Assembly (NCBI GenBank): GCA_037042185.1
Contig: JAXQJY010000028.1
Span: 2,480,001-2,544,000 of the forward strand
Direction: 5' to 3'
Source of the DNA: Sordariomycetes sp. S80-01Y
Taxonomy: Eukaryota; Ascomycota; Sordariomycetes
DNA length: 64,000 nucleotides
Shown: positions 10,910-22,344 of the stretch, piece by piece
Numbering within the stretch: the stretch's first letter is position 1
How the letters are laid out: each line of letters opens with the position of its first letter
The notes under the pieces: model-generated
Told to the model about the DNA's origin: nothing
The model's input: the letters and a program-made list of their open reading frames with translations, nothing else
The model's database searches: none
Program-made: the position numbers and the translations under genes

Positions 10910-11983
10910 TGTGGAAGTCGTGATGATGCTATCAAAATTGTTGCCCGAGCGTGTGACAACGGGTTCGACTTTCGAAAGCTTCGACGAAGAGAGAAGCTTC
11001 AGGCTTGGCCCGTCACCGAGCCCTCACAAACTCATGGCCTCGGAGACATCTAGGCGGGTCCCATACCACGGGGTGAGCGGCTGGACGTTGCGATCTGGTC
11101 ACCCTCGCAAAGCCATAGCTGTCCCCAATCCACAATGCGCATGCTTAGCCAAAAGATCCGAGGCCGAGGATTGATGAAGCTCCTCGTAATGCCAAGCGGC
11201 CAGGCCCCCCAGGTGGTACTAGATTAGCTTCGCGCAGATCGGCCGGGGCTCTTTGCGGCGCATGACTTCGCAAGACCACCTCCAACACTCCGGTGCGTAT
11301 AAAGCAAATAGACTCTGAATAACATGGAATTTCCCCCCGCACTCCGCATGTCAAACCCAGGCGCACTTACCAGGCTCTCCGACGTTGAACTCTCCGACGT
11401 TGGGGTTGTCCAAACTCGCGGAGCAGCTCTTAGGCTAAACCGAAAGCGTCGCCTCTTTGCGAGGCGCCCTCATTTGCTGAACCCAGCGCTACATCTGGAG
11501 TGCTCGAGCTACTTTCCCCGCAACTGAGGTACATGTAGCTCCCAAAGATGCAAATTCTTTGGGAACCCAAAGCCTTGGCGAGTGCGAGAAGCGTTTGGGG
11601 GGGACATGTCGCATGACGACACGGGCAAAGTCCGGTGTTTACTAGCAGGTCAAGGTCGGGCTTGCGAGACTGGTAAAGACAGACGCTCCATGAGCCACCA
11701 GCACGTGAAACTCTGTTGATCCCTCACAAGCAGGGTCGTTCGGTGTGCACTTTGCCTCTTCGAACCCAGTCACGAGGTTGAAGAAGTAAGCCCGCACGCA
11801 ACGCGACGCAACGACGCTGCCTAAGGAACCATCAGCCTGCGGAGCCTCCGTTGAAGCCATCCCCAACGCCCTGCGAGCCATCGTGTCTGCTCTACGTCAA
11901 CGTTTTCACATGCAAGAGGAAGCAGCACATATCTTCGAGCTCTGCCACGTTGAGGTCGCAGTTCCCGTCTGCTAGCAACCATC
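10910..11983. other. Divergent promoter region between membrane protein and P450
   Basis: About 1.07 kb between two divergent genes. It contains a tandem pair of a 15-base unit at 11375-11404 (CTCTCCGACGTTGAA then CTCTCCGACGTTGGG). No supported gene; short frames on both strands lack domains. Shared promoter elements for the membrane protein and the P450 are expected here. Confidence 0.4.
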
Positions 11984-13737
11984 ATGACTCTCAGACAGAA
12001 CTTCGGCTTCGTTGGCCTGACAATCAGCTCGATCGTCGAGTTCGTTGTCGGGGTCAAGCTCCAGCTCTTCCCCGAGTTCACCGGCGAGTATGGACATCTG
12101 AAGCTCGCGGCAATTGTGTTTGCCTGCAACTACCTCTTTGGGCTCTTGTTCTGGCTTGTGCTGTATCCCAACTTCTTCAGCCCTCTGCGCAACATTCCGG
12201 GTCCAAGGGTAGGTCAAGCCCCAGTTTTAGCGACGAAGCCGCTGACAGATTGCAGTCGTTTGTCAGTCTCGCCCACAAGACGCTCCTGGTCACTGAACGA
12301 CCCTCGGGCGACCTGTTCATCGACCTTGCCGCAAAGTATCCGGGTGAGGACCTCATCAACCTAACGGCGACCCGTGGACAAATCCTCATCACCAACCCAA
12401 AGCTCTTTGCCGACTTGCTCGTTCACAAGACGTACGACTTTGGGAAGCCGGGCAAGATCAGGACGTTCCTTCGCTACGTTCTCGGCGATGGACTCATCAT
12501 CGTGGAGGGCGACCAGCACAAGTTCTTGCGAAAGAACACGATGCCTGCCTTTAGCTTCCGCCACATCAAGGAGTTGTACCCCATGATGATGGCAAAAGCG
12601 GATCTCATGGTCAAGGCCATGAAGCAGGACATCAACGCCGACCCAGCCAACGAGAAGGGAGTCGGCGTCGTCGAGCTGTCTGGCTGGGCCAGCAAGGTGA
12701 CTATCGACATTATCGGAATCGCAGGGCTGGGCCGGAAGTTCAACGTCGTGGAGACACGTGAGGACCCCCTCGCTGACATTTACGAATCCCTCCTCGAGCC
12801 CTCCCGCGAGAAGCTCGTCTTTTCCATGATGTGTCTCGCGCTGGGATACAAGTTCGTCCAGCACCTGCCCTGGAAGATGAACGACACGTTCCGGCACTTG
12901 ACGGGTTCCCTCGACGACATCTGTCGGCCTATGATTAAGGAGAAGCGCGAGGCCATCCATGAGAAGGGCGATGACCACTTTGACGTCTTGTCATTGCTGA
13001 TCAAGTCGGACAACTTCACGGACACTGAGCTGAAGGACCAGCTCCTCACATTCCTGGCTGCTGGGTAAGTGCTACTATCTTGAACATGTGGCAGTCGACG
13101 CTGACTTCTTTTCAGACACGAGACGACTGCCTCTGCCCTCACCTGGGCGTGCTATCTTCTGGCCAAGTACCCGTCTCTCCAGACGCAGCTTCGCGATGAG
13201 GTGAACGAGGCATTCCCAACTGATCCGGCGCGCGATGAGTCTCTCGACCTCGCGGGAACTCTGGAGCAACTACCTCTCCTCAACGGCGTGATGATGGAGA
13301 CCTTCCGTCTCTACCCAACAGTACCCATGACGATGCGCGAGGCCCTCGTGGACACCCGCCTCGGCGACTACGTGATCCCCCAGGGCACGACCATGATTGT
13401 CTCCATGTGGATGATCAACCGGTCTCGCGAAATCTGGGGCGCAAACGCCGAAGAGTTCCGGCCAGAGCGCTGGATCAACGAAGGGGGGAAGCCCAACCAG
13501 ACCGGGGGGGCCAGCTCGAACTACGACTTCCTGACCTTCCTGCATGGGCCGCGGAGCTGCATCGGGCAGAACTTCGCAAAAGCCGAGATGAGATGTTTGC
13601 TGAGCAAGATGGTACAGAGCTTCCGGTGGGAGCTGGCCATGGACGACGCGAAGGTCATGCCAAGGGGCGTGATTACAATCAAGCCGCAGGACGGCATGCA
13701 TCTGAAGCTGACGCCACTCGAGCCGCCATCCGTTTAG
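11984..13737 (+). CDS. Cytochrome P450 monooxygenase
   Basis: Three exons (11984-12208, 12256-13064, 13116-13737) give 551 residues; introns are 47 and 51 bases with GTAGGT and GTAAGT donors. The N-terminus has two hydrophobic segments (TISSIVEFVVGV and LAAIVFACNYLFGLLFWLVLY) followed by the proline-rich hinge NIPGPR, as in ER-bound fungal P450s. The I-helix oxygen-binding motif AGHETT (residues 344-349) is created across the second splice site. The K-helix ETFRLYP and the PERF-type FRPERW are present, and the haem-binding loop FLHGPRSCIGQNFAKAE has its cysteine at about residue 493. The enzyme hydroxylates or otherwise oxidises small molecules using a P450 reductase. Substrate unknown. It closes the candidate gene cluster; the next gene, COX10, is housekeeping. 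Confidence 0.93.
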
Positions 13738-14355
13738 TTCAATACAGTTTTGACAGTAACTTTTATTCAGAGGTTCTCATGGTGACAATGCGTTGGAAGT
13801 ACGTGTCTTGGATTTCCTTTGGTGATGGCCCCTGGACAAAGGGGCTAATGCAAGCAGTGATGTGCAGGCCTATCAGCTTGCAGAAAACCGCCTGAGGCTT
13901 GAAGATACTACTGATTAGTATTAGCTTCAGCGATACTAGTACTTATGTAACATTAGTAGTAGCAGCACCTGTCTCAGTACAGCCAGTAGGCGTACGAGTA
14001 GTAGCGATGGTACGACCTCGCCTTTATCCAATTCCTACCCATGCCTCAATTTCTGGATATCACTGCTCGTCCGGCAAACATTCCAAGAGCTTCAGTCAAC
14101 TCCAAATCTTTGAGTCTAAATAAATTTTCCCACTGAGAGTCATCGATGAGAGCCGGCGCGACTCGCGCTCACATCAGATGGGCATCACGTGATGACTCGG
14201 ATTGATCCGCAACACCAAGAATTCCAGACCCGCCAATCTATTCGAGCATCATCACCAGCCTCGACACCCACTAGCCGCACCCTCTCTCGGTGCTCCGTCA
14301 TGGAGTGAAATCCCCTCTTAAGCGCCAATTGACACCATGTGAACTCTTCTTCGAC
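13738..14355. other. Intergenic, P450 end to COX10 start
   Basis: About 620 bases. It has a simple, TAGTA-rich patch around 13910-14010. Two very short upstream open frames precede COX10: ATG-GAG-TGA at 14300-14308 and a start-stop ATG-TGA at 14337-14342. Confidence 0.5.
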
Positions 14356-15843
14356 ATGCGAGCTTCACGAATAACCCACGCTCGCCCCTCTGAGCTCCGA
14401 TCCCTCCTCCGAACCACCCGCGCTCCATCGCGAAGATGCTTCTCCTCCGCGACCGGCAGCTTCAACGGCGCTCGAATCGTGGCTGCAACGTCATATAATG
14501 GCAGCTTCTTCCTTTCCAATCGCATATTCGAGCGATCGACCTGTCTCGACGCTCTCGTTCGCGACGCACGCCTTCGACGAACATCCACCGCAGCAGCACC
14601 ACCGACAACTGGCGAAAACACTGCCACCGCCGCTATAGAAGACCTCCCTCCTCACCGTCGAAGACAAGCCCGAAAACAAATCCAGCAACAGCCCGGTGCG
14701 TCTGTGCAGCTACCACCAGACGCCTCCTCCCTCCTCGCCGCCGATGCTGCCTCCGCGCCGAACCGATCCCTTCGCCGCAAGCTCTCCTGCCTCCTTTCGC
14801 TTTCGAAACCGCGCCTGACTGTTCTTGTCGTTCTCAGCGCCATGGCGACTTACGCTTTATACCCCGTGCCGGAGATGCTCAGCCCGAGCATGACCGAGAC
14901 GCCGAGCTTGAGTCCTCTGACGCTACTCTTCCTCACGACCGGGACGACGTTATGCTCAGCCAGCGCAAATGCGTTGAACATGCTGTACGAACCCAAGACC
15001 GATGCCAAAATGTCGCGGACGAGGAACAGACCATTGGTCAGAGGGCTGCTGTCCACGCGAAGTGCTGTGCTATTCGCACTTGCAGCGGGGGCGACAGGCG
15101 TCGGTGCTCTCTACTTTGGCGTCAACCCGACGGTCTCTGGACTCGGCGCCGCCAACATCTTCCTCTATGCGGGCATGTACACGCCTTTGAAGACGGTGAC
15201 TGCGTTCAACACATGGATTGGCGCCGTTGTGGGAGGCATTCCCCCGCTGATGGGTTGGGCGGCTGCAGCAGGCGAGACGGCCACAAGAGATGGGTCTTGG
15301 CGTGAGCTTCTCCTCGCGAGTGACGGATCGTCGATAGGAGGTTGGCTGATGGCCTCTCTGCTGTTCTCGTGGCAGTTTCCCCATTTCATGTCCCTGAGCT
15401 TCAACATTAGGGAAGACTACAAGGCTGCAGGAATACGCATGCTCGCGTGGACGAACCCCGCCCGCAACGCGCGCGTTGCGCTGCGGTACTCGCTGGCCTT
15501 CCCGCCCATCTGCATCGCCCTCTGCGCCGCAGGCGTGACCTCGTGGGGCTTCGCGATCACCTCCACGCCTATCAACGCGTGGTTAATCAAGGAAGCGGTG
15601 GGCTTCTGGCGGAAGGGCGGACACCAGGGAAGCGCCAGAGGCCTGTTCTGGGCGAGTATCTGGCATCTGCCGGGCGTGATGATTCTCGCCCTGCTACACA
15701 AGAACGGTATCTGGACGAGGGCGTACAGAAGTGTTTTTGGGCTGGAAGAAGGCGAATGGGAGGACGACGAGCTTGAAGAGATGAAGAGCATGACGGCCGA
15801 ACGGGTGGCCGAGAAGGCTGCTCCGTCGAGAGCCGAGCGCTAA
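14356..15843 (+). CDS. COX10: Protoheme IX farnesyltransferase (haem O synthase), mitochondrial
   Basis: 495 residues in one exon from the ATG at 14356. The frame is open further upstream but has no earlier ATG. The first 50 residues are rich in Arg, Ser and Ala and almost free of acidic residues (MRASRITHARPSELRSLLRT), a typical mitochondrial presequence. The UbiA-type prenyltransferase domain begins at SLSKPRLTVLVVLS and has the prenyl-diphosphate-binding motif within NALNMLYEPKTDAKMSRTRN, then TPLKTVTAFNTWIGAVVGGIPPLMGW and the WQFPHFMSLS segment characteristic of CyoE/Cox10. Several membrane helices follow, and an acidic C-terminus. It transfers a farnesyl group from FPP to haem B, the first step to haem A for cytochrome c oxidase, in the inner mitochondrial membrane. 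It belongs to core metabolism, not to the neighbouring cluster. Confidence 0.95.
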   Translation: MRASRITHARPSELRSLLRTTRAPSRRCFSSATGSFNGARIVAATSYNGSFFLSNRIFERSTCLDALVRDARLRRTSTAAAPPTTGENTATAAIEDLPPHRRRQARKQIQQQPGASVQLPPDASSLLAADAASAPNRSLRRKLSCLLSLSKPRLTVLVVLSAMATYALYPVPEMLSPSMTETPSLSPLTLLFLTTGTTLCSASANALNMLYEPKTDAKMSRTRNRPLVRGLLSTRSAVLFALAAGATGVGALYFGVNPTVSGLGAANIFLYAGMYTPLKTVTAFNTWIGAVVGGIPPLMGWAAAAGETATRDGSWRELLLASDGSSIGGWLMASLLFSWQFPHFMSLSFNIREDYKAAGIRMLAWTNPARNARVALRYSLAFPPICIALCAAGVTSWGFAITSTPINAWLIKEAVGFWRKGGHQGSARGLFWASIWHLPGVMILALLHKNGIWTRAYRSVFGLEEGEWEDDELEEMKSMTAERVAEKAAPSRAER

Positions 15844-16196
15844 CGACTGCACTTTTCTACTCCTTGTGTCTTATATGTACTTTCCGACGGGCGCTGTACT
15901 ATTATTAGAAAGGGAGACATCGACTTGGGCTGAACAAGAACTGCGAATTCCAATGTGGCGTTCATTCTCATCATGGCAACCTCCGACTCGGACCCAGTGC
16001 CATCTCGTCTATCTAGTATACAGATGCTGCTAACGTGCTTGATGAACAGGCAAGACGGAAACTGAAAGACTATGTGTGTCATTAGGCTGGTAATCCCGTC
16101 GTATGCCGGGCATCTCGTAATCCTCGTACCTGGCCAACGCCAAACGCCAAACGATGCAAACAAAAAGAAGAAAGAACAAACGACCTGCCACCCCAT
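15844..16196. other. Intergenic between converging COX10 and Myb genes
   Basis: About 350 bases between two 3' ends. It should contain both 3' UTRs and polyadenylation signals. Nothing else is seen. Confidence 0.4.
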
Positions 16197-17272
16197 TCAC
16201 ATCCCCCCGGGCCGGTTAATGATGGCTCCAATGCCCATGTCAACGCTGGGCAGTCGCTGACCCGGCATGTATGGGCTCCCCTGGGGACTGTGGCCCCCGT
16301 ACTGATGCTGACTCGCCGTCGAACTCACGCTCGACGAGTAGCGATGCCCGTTGGGGCCCGGGTGCCCGTAGGCGGCGTACGAACTGAGGTACTGGTTGCC
16401 GCCGTGCATGTTGTGGTGCTGCATGGCGTGGGGGTGCTGGGGGAAGCCAGCGCTGGCGGTGCTCGACGAGGCCGAGTGTACGCCGCCCGAGGAGCTGCCC
16501 GTCTCGGGACTACTGTAGGATGCGTCTAGTTCATCAACAGGAGTCAGGCCGATGCCGGAAATGCCGCTGTCGTCGTCATACCCTGAGAGAGGACCGCCCG
16601 CACCCTGGGAGGTGAGGCGGTCATGGCGCGAGGCGGCGCGCGCGGCTGATTGGAGGTTCTTGAGGCCGTTGGCCATGCACTTGAAATACTGTCAGCGAAT
16701 GCTCTGCCAGAACACGGGGAAGGGAGTTATGTTGCTTGGCGTACCTTTGCCTCGACGACGTTCCACTTCTCGCCAGTGCGCGCGGCGAGGGGAGCCCAGA
16801 TCTCCTTGCGCATCGTCATGTACTCCTTGGCCATGCGCTGCAGCTTGCGCTGGTCCCAGTCGTCGGCGTCACGACGCTCCGCGAGGCGCTCGTGGCGCTT
16901 GCGGCACGCGTTGGAGGTCTTGGTGGGGAAGTAGGTGTCCTTGATCTGGCCCCAGTTGAGCCCCTGGGCCCGGGCAGCCATGAGCTGCTGGTCATCTTGG
17001 ATGGTCCAAGCTCCGGAGCTGGGACGGTGAGAGGGAGGCAAGTTGACGGCCGGCGCCGGGTGGGAGGCGTAGGCGTCGTAGGAGCTAGGAGGGAGGGGCT
17101 GCCCCGCCATCTGTAGGTTGGGCGGTCCGGTGGCGGCGGGCATGTTCCCGTAGTAGTCGGGCATGGACATGCGAGGCTGGGGATACATGGGGGATGGTGC
17201 AAGGGACACGCCCATGTGCTGCTGCTGGTAGGGATGCTGGGGGCCGCTGCCTGCGCGTGTCTGACGAGGCAT
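16197..17272 (-). CDS. Myb/SANT-like DNA-binding protein
   Basis: Two exons (17272-16745 and 16679-16197) with a 65-base intron (GTACGC donor, CAAG acceptor) give 336 residues. The N-terminal 100 residues are Pro/Gln/Tyr/Met-rich and likely disordered. A Myb-type repeat starts at WTIQDDQQLMAARAQGLNW, with the spaced tryptophans and the ACRKRHERL recognition helix; a second helical repeat (EIWAPLAARTGEKWNVVEAK) runs into the splice junction. The C-terminal 160 residues are Ser/Gly/His/Tyr-rich with no domain. This indicates a nuclear transcription or chromatin factor; target genes are unknown. The ATG at 17272 is the first ATG that fits the domain; the frame is open further upstream without a better start. 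It converges on COX10. Confidence 0.82.
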
Positions 17273-20200
17273 GTCTGACGAGCGAAGTGTCGCGGGGGGA
17301 GGATCTTGTTTGGACAAGCGCCGGCGCCGGTTTCCAGTGAGAGATGAGATTAAGGGACAAGTGAGCGGACGTATGAAGGCCGGACCAGGTCGTGAAAGCG
17401 GTCGAAGGGCCCAGGCAAAGTTCTGAAACGGATCGAGAAGAAGGACAGATGAGGAAATCCCGGAAGATGCTGCTGACAAGATAGGAAAGACAGAGGAAAG
17501 GAGACGTAAGGAAAAAGAGAGAGAGGAAAGGAAAAAGGGAAATGCTTGAGTGACTGGCTCTCAAACGGGAAAGGGAATTATCTGGAGAAGGAGGAAAATC
17601 AGGAGACTGGGACCGGGCAGGGCCTTGCTTTAAAGAGCTCGGCCATGATAGACGCCGGCGAGGATGGACGGAAGCCAATCTCGCGGTTGGCGACCACGAG
17701 GATGAAACACGATACAAGGCTGTAGGGGAAGATGAAACGATGGCAGCGTGTCTGAAGTTCGAGGGTTCGAGAGAATGGGCCTCTGATATTGGTCGGGCTG
17801 GCGTTTGTCTCGTCGTGGGCGGCTACGTGGACGGCGGTTAGACGGGGGAGGCAGTTGTGGGGAGGCTAGAAGGGGCAGAGGGGCCAAAACGGTCAGTTTG
17901 AAAGGGCTGGAAGAATACCGAGCGGTTAGCTTGCGTCGATCAAAGAGGTAAGAAGGCCTGCCACGTCGAGAAGGTCCTGGTGGGTGGACTTCACGTGGGT
18001 GGGAGACAGCGGTAGTTCAGGGACTAAGGACGCTCAGCCGACGAGCTGGATCCGACAGGCGTTGCTCCACATGACATCAACAGACGCCACTACCACTTTG
18101 AGATGCATCTGGCAAACGCTGCCGGCGCAGGAAATGAAAGGGAGCCGCATTGCATCGCGTCTCCCAAGATGGAGTGTCGAGAGTGGCTCTTAAGCCACCG
18201 CTCAGCGCCCTCGCAGCCGGTTCCTGGCGGTCAAACGCAGCCTTATGCTGTTGGCTCTGCTCCCGCTCCTTCGCAGAGAAGAGCGCCAGCTGAAGAGGGC
18301 AGTCGGGCGTTTAAGAAGAGCGCTGTGTGGTGTCGTTGTTGTGGCCCAAGACAGTGTAAGTCCATTGGTGTGGGGGTTGGGGGTTTCGAGGCGCGACGCC
18401 ATTGGCCGGCAATTTCGTGCAGGCGCGCGTTAAAAAAAACAGCAGGTCTGGGATCGTTGGTACCTGCCGCCAGCCCGTCGAGCTTGACCGGTTCGGGGTT
18501 GGCGTATCTATTTCGAGAGCAGGTCCCGATCCACGCAACTTTCGTGGGGAGGTACCTTGACCGTTGGGATGAGATGCTGGCGCTTGAAGCAGATCAGTTG
18601 TTGTGCTTGCCGCTTTGACGGGGTTTCGGGGTGGTGCTCAGGAGGCTCGGGTTCTTTGGGACTGGCAAAAGTCTGCGCCGTGGAGTTTGGCGTGGTGTCG
18701 GCCCGATGGCGAGCGTTGAGCCGTGCGGGAGGCGGCTACCCTACGTAGGAAGCTTCGTCTGGAACGACGAGGTACGACGAGATAAAATTGGCATTTGGAG
18801 GCTAATCTCTATACTCGAATCTGGTGTTCTTCTCAGAAGCCTTTCCGTTCGAGGTCGTACCTCCATAGAGCAGGTTCTATGCATTCCATTCGGGAGCGCA
18901 ACATTTGTTAGACAACAGCCGTGGCTGGACGGTTGACACACGAGCAAAAGTCGAAAGTAGCAGGATCTCTCATGCCTCTTTTTTCTTTATTTTTCCCATT
19001 GGAAATACCTATCTGAAGTAATTACTATCTCCATTGAGAGAAGTGTAGATCTACCTTATAAACAGCAGGTGGCTTGCCGTATGTTGTTGACAAACAGAAC
19101 AAAGCGCAGCCCAGCTTGGTTCCAGTGATAAAAAAAGGCTGAGATATCTATTTTACCAGCAGCGAAAACCCAGACAGCTATTTATGAGTCGATGCGACAT
19201 GCTCCGCACAATAAATAGTGCGTAGAGTAAAAAATGTCGACTCTCGTGTTCGTCTACTTGGGCTGTTGGTGATTCGCAAGCTGCAATTCGTCGTCATAGC
19301 AAGAAGGTTGAAGCCCTCACTCTTGAGGCCTAGAGATCATCTAAGTCCATGTTTCTCGCGCAATGACCAGGGCAATTTCTCTGCTGGGTTCCAGAGTCTG
19401 GTTCGCTCTTCATGGCGACCGGATGCTCAAGCTCCTCCAGCCCTACACCAACTCCCAGAAGCTCTGGCACGGACCGCCGAACAAGTTATCACATCGTGGC
19501 AGTTACGTGTGTCCATGAATTGGAATTCGTGAACATAATATGCATAAACTCAACTCAAGGCGCTGTACTGATGGTGCCAGGAACCCTTCGGGCAACACGA
19601 TCTCAGACCATCGACTTCCGAACCACCTACAGCGCACGAGTTACATCACGGCGTAAGATGGTAAGAACCATTACTTATCACATACCCTACACTTTGCGCG
19701 CTCGGAATACCCTTGAATGACTGGTGCTAGCATTGCTCTGCAGTCACTTCTTTGCAACCTACAGCCGACGAGGCTTGTTAGTGGAGGCAACACGCGGAGA
19801 CGTCTCCGTCTTTGATATTGCCATGTGACACAGCTATGATTTGCGAGCTCCTTGTGCAGAGTCAGGCGTAAACATGATATTCGACCCACGCTACCTAGAA
19901 TAAAACCAGTCCAGACCCAGGGACTAGCCCACTACTGATGCAGAGACAAGCCATCATCGACACTCGCGTGCCGGTTACCCATGGACCGGCGTCTCAGGAA
20001 ATATTCGCATGCAGCAAAAACCACGTGAGCTCATCCTGAAAGAGGTGCAGTGGCCGCTCGATAGCCGTCCGGGTCGGTGGAGATAATCCGAGTATACTAG
20101 GAGACCGAGTCTCGCATCCACGCTCATACCACCGACGCCAAGCGCACGTATCGCATCAATCTACGCAGGGATGCATCTCGTCAATATTGGACTTTAGACT

Positions 20201-20586
20201 CTCGGGTCTCTTGGTGACTTTTTGTCATGCTCGGTCCTCGCAAGTTTCCCCTCGCGCCCCAACTGGTGCACTTTCTCCCACCTCGCGGCGTAAGCTCCTC
20301 CCATTGGGGCGCTTCTGCACGCCAGTCGTCCAGGTCCCTTGCAAAGCTGCACGATCAAGCCTCGTGCGGAAATGGACATGATCCCCGGCGCGAATCTCCA
20401 TATGCCCAACTGCTGCACCGCACTGCGATGCGGAGAAATCTGGGGGGCTCGGTGGACGATGTTCCATGGACGGAGTATCGCACAGCCGAGGGCGGCGGCA
20501 TTCAAATAGACGACGTCGCCCTCGGTGTCTCTGTCGTGCACAGAGATGCCCCTCATTGATCGTCGTTTCTGATTGAAGCCGTCAAG
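17273..20586. other. 3.3-kb stretch without a supported gene
   Basis: This is the longest gene-free stretch in the window, between divergent genes (Myb on minus, MFS transporter on plus). The first 500 bases have purine/pyrimidine-rich tracts and probably contain the Myb gene leader. Open frames (for example 18103-18618) are low in recognisable motifs and overlap on several frames. I saw no tRNA, repeat family or transposon end. It could hold long 5' leaders, a non-coding transcript, or a decayed gene. Confidence 0.4.
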
Positions 20587-22203
20587 ATGGTGCTCAAGCC
20601 CAAAGTCTACCAATTCCTCGTGTCGGTCTTCGCCTCGATCGGATCCGTTCTGTACGGATACGATCTTGGTGTCATCGCCGAGGCCATCGCGTCTGAGAAC
20701 TTCAAGCAGCGGTTCGGCGACAACCCAGATGAGACGTGAGTGTCCCTCGAGCCGGCAGCCCTCGACGCTGTGCGAAGCGATACTGACGATCACAGCGGCG
20801 CCATCGTCTCCGTATTCACGGGCGGTGCCTTCATAGGCGCGTTCCTCGCCGGTCCCACGGGCGACAAGCTCGGCCGCAAGCTCACCATCCTCATCGGCGC
20901 CGTCATCTTCTGCCTCGGTGGCGCCCTCCAGACCGGCGCCCAGACCATCAACTACATGTACACGGGGCGCGCCCTCGCGGGCATCGGCGTCGGCTTCACC
21001 ACCATGATTGTCCCCATGTACCAGGCCGAGCTCTGCCACCCGAGCATCAGAGGACGGGTGACGGCGCTGCAGCAGTTCATGCTTGGTGTGGGAGCGCTGT
21101 GCGCGGCCTGGATCTCGTACGGCACCTACGTCGGGTTCAGCGACGACGATCCCAAGCAGTGGCAGGTGTCGCTGGGTATCCAGATCGTGCCGGGCGGCAT
21201 CCTTGCCCTCCTGATCCTGCTGTTCCCCGAATCGCCTCGCTGGCTGATCGCAAAGGGACGCGAGGTTGAAGGCCTCGCGACGCTGGCCAAGCTGCACTCC
21301 AACGGCGACGAGGAGGATGCCTGGGTGCGCGCCGAGTTCCAGCAGATCCAGGACTCCATCGCCCACGACCGCGAGCACAGCGCGCGGAGCTACGCCGAGC
21401 TGTTCACCGACCGGAGCTCCTTCAGACGTCTCTTCCTGGCCTGCGCCATCCAGGCGAGCATCCAGATGACGGGCGTCAGCGCCATCCAGTACTACTCGGT
21501 GGCCATCTACGCGAAGATCGGCATCGAGGGCCACGAAACCCTGCGGTATCAGGCCATCTCCTCCGTCCTCGCCCTCGTCGCGCAGTTCCTCTGCATCCTC
21601 TTCGTCGACAAGACCGGTCGTCGCTGGCCCTTGATCCTGGGCAATCTGGGCAACATGGTCACCTTCATCATCGCCACCGCTCTGCTCGCCCACTTCCCTC
21701 CCGGCACGGGCAACAGCGCCGCGAGCTGGGGCTTCATCGCCATGACGTGGCTGTACAACTTCTGCTTCAGCGCGACGTGCGGACCGCTGAGCTGGATCAT
21801 CCCCGCGGAGATCTTCGACACCAAGACGAGAAGCAAGGGCGTGTCGATTGCGTGCATGACCAGCTTCGCCTTCAACACCATGATTGGACAGACGACGAGT
21901 GTTGCGCTGGACGACGCGACGGGCATCGGCTGGCGCTGGTACATTGTCTTTGTCGTAAGATCCCCCTGACTTCTCCCACAGTTATACGTGTGCTGACACC
22001 TCCAGGTCTGCAACTTTACCAACGCTATCTTCTTCTGGGCTGTGCTCCCCGAGACTGCGCGCCGACCGCTCGAGGAGATGAGGGCGCTGTTTGCGGAGGC
22101 TCCGTGGTTCGTGCCGACGATGGATGGCAAGAAGTACGCGGCCACCGATTTGGAGCACAGAGTTGAGGAGATCGAGCAGGAGTATGGCCAAAAGGGGGTT
22201 TGA
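20587..22203 (+). CDS. Sugar-porter family MFS transporter
   Basis: Three exons (20587-20735, 20796-21954, 22006-22203) give 501 residues; introns are 60 and 51 bases with GTGAGT and GTAAGA donors. Twelve hydrophobic segments are expected. Sugar-porter signatures are present: YGYDLGVIA in helix 1, GDKLGRK in loop 2-3, the GRALAGIGVGFTTMIVPMYQAE block, PESPRWL in the centre, DKTGRRWPL, and PETARRPLEEM after the last helix. The family imports hexoses, pentoses, polyols or quinate across the plasma membrane by proton symport; which of these is used here is not clear. A long open frame on the opposite strand (20194-21693) is a shadow of its biased codon use. Confidence 0.92.
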
Positions 22204-22344
22204 GCTGTCTTTGGGAGGCAACTCGGAGTATGGTATGATAGCCTAGAAGGCCGGAGATAAGATGGAAGTCGCGGAAACGTGAGACGTGCGGGCCAGTACG
22301 AAGTAATCTTAGCCCGATTTTGATCGTTTCCGAGCTTTTCAAGC

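Noticed and set aside
14356-15843. UbiA prenyltransferase as the backbone enzyme of the neighbouring cluster
   Set aside because: The sequence has the Cox10-specific motifs and a mitochondrial presequence, so it is the haem O synthase.
18103-18618. 171-codon open frame as a possible gene
   Set aside because: No domain, no splice pattern extending it, and competing frames of similar length on both strands.
20194-21693. 499-codon open frame on the minus strand
   Set aside because: It lies opposite the sugar-porter gene, translates to acidic low-complexity sequence with no motif, and is explained by the GC-rich third positions of the real gene.
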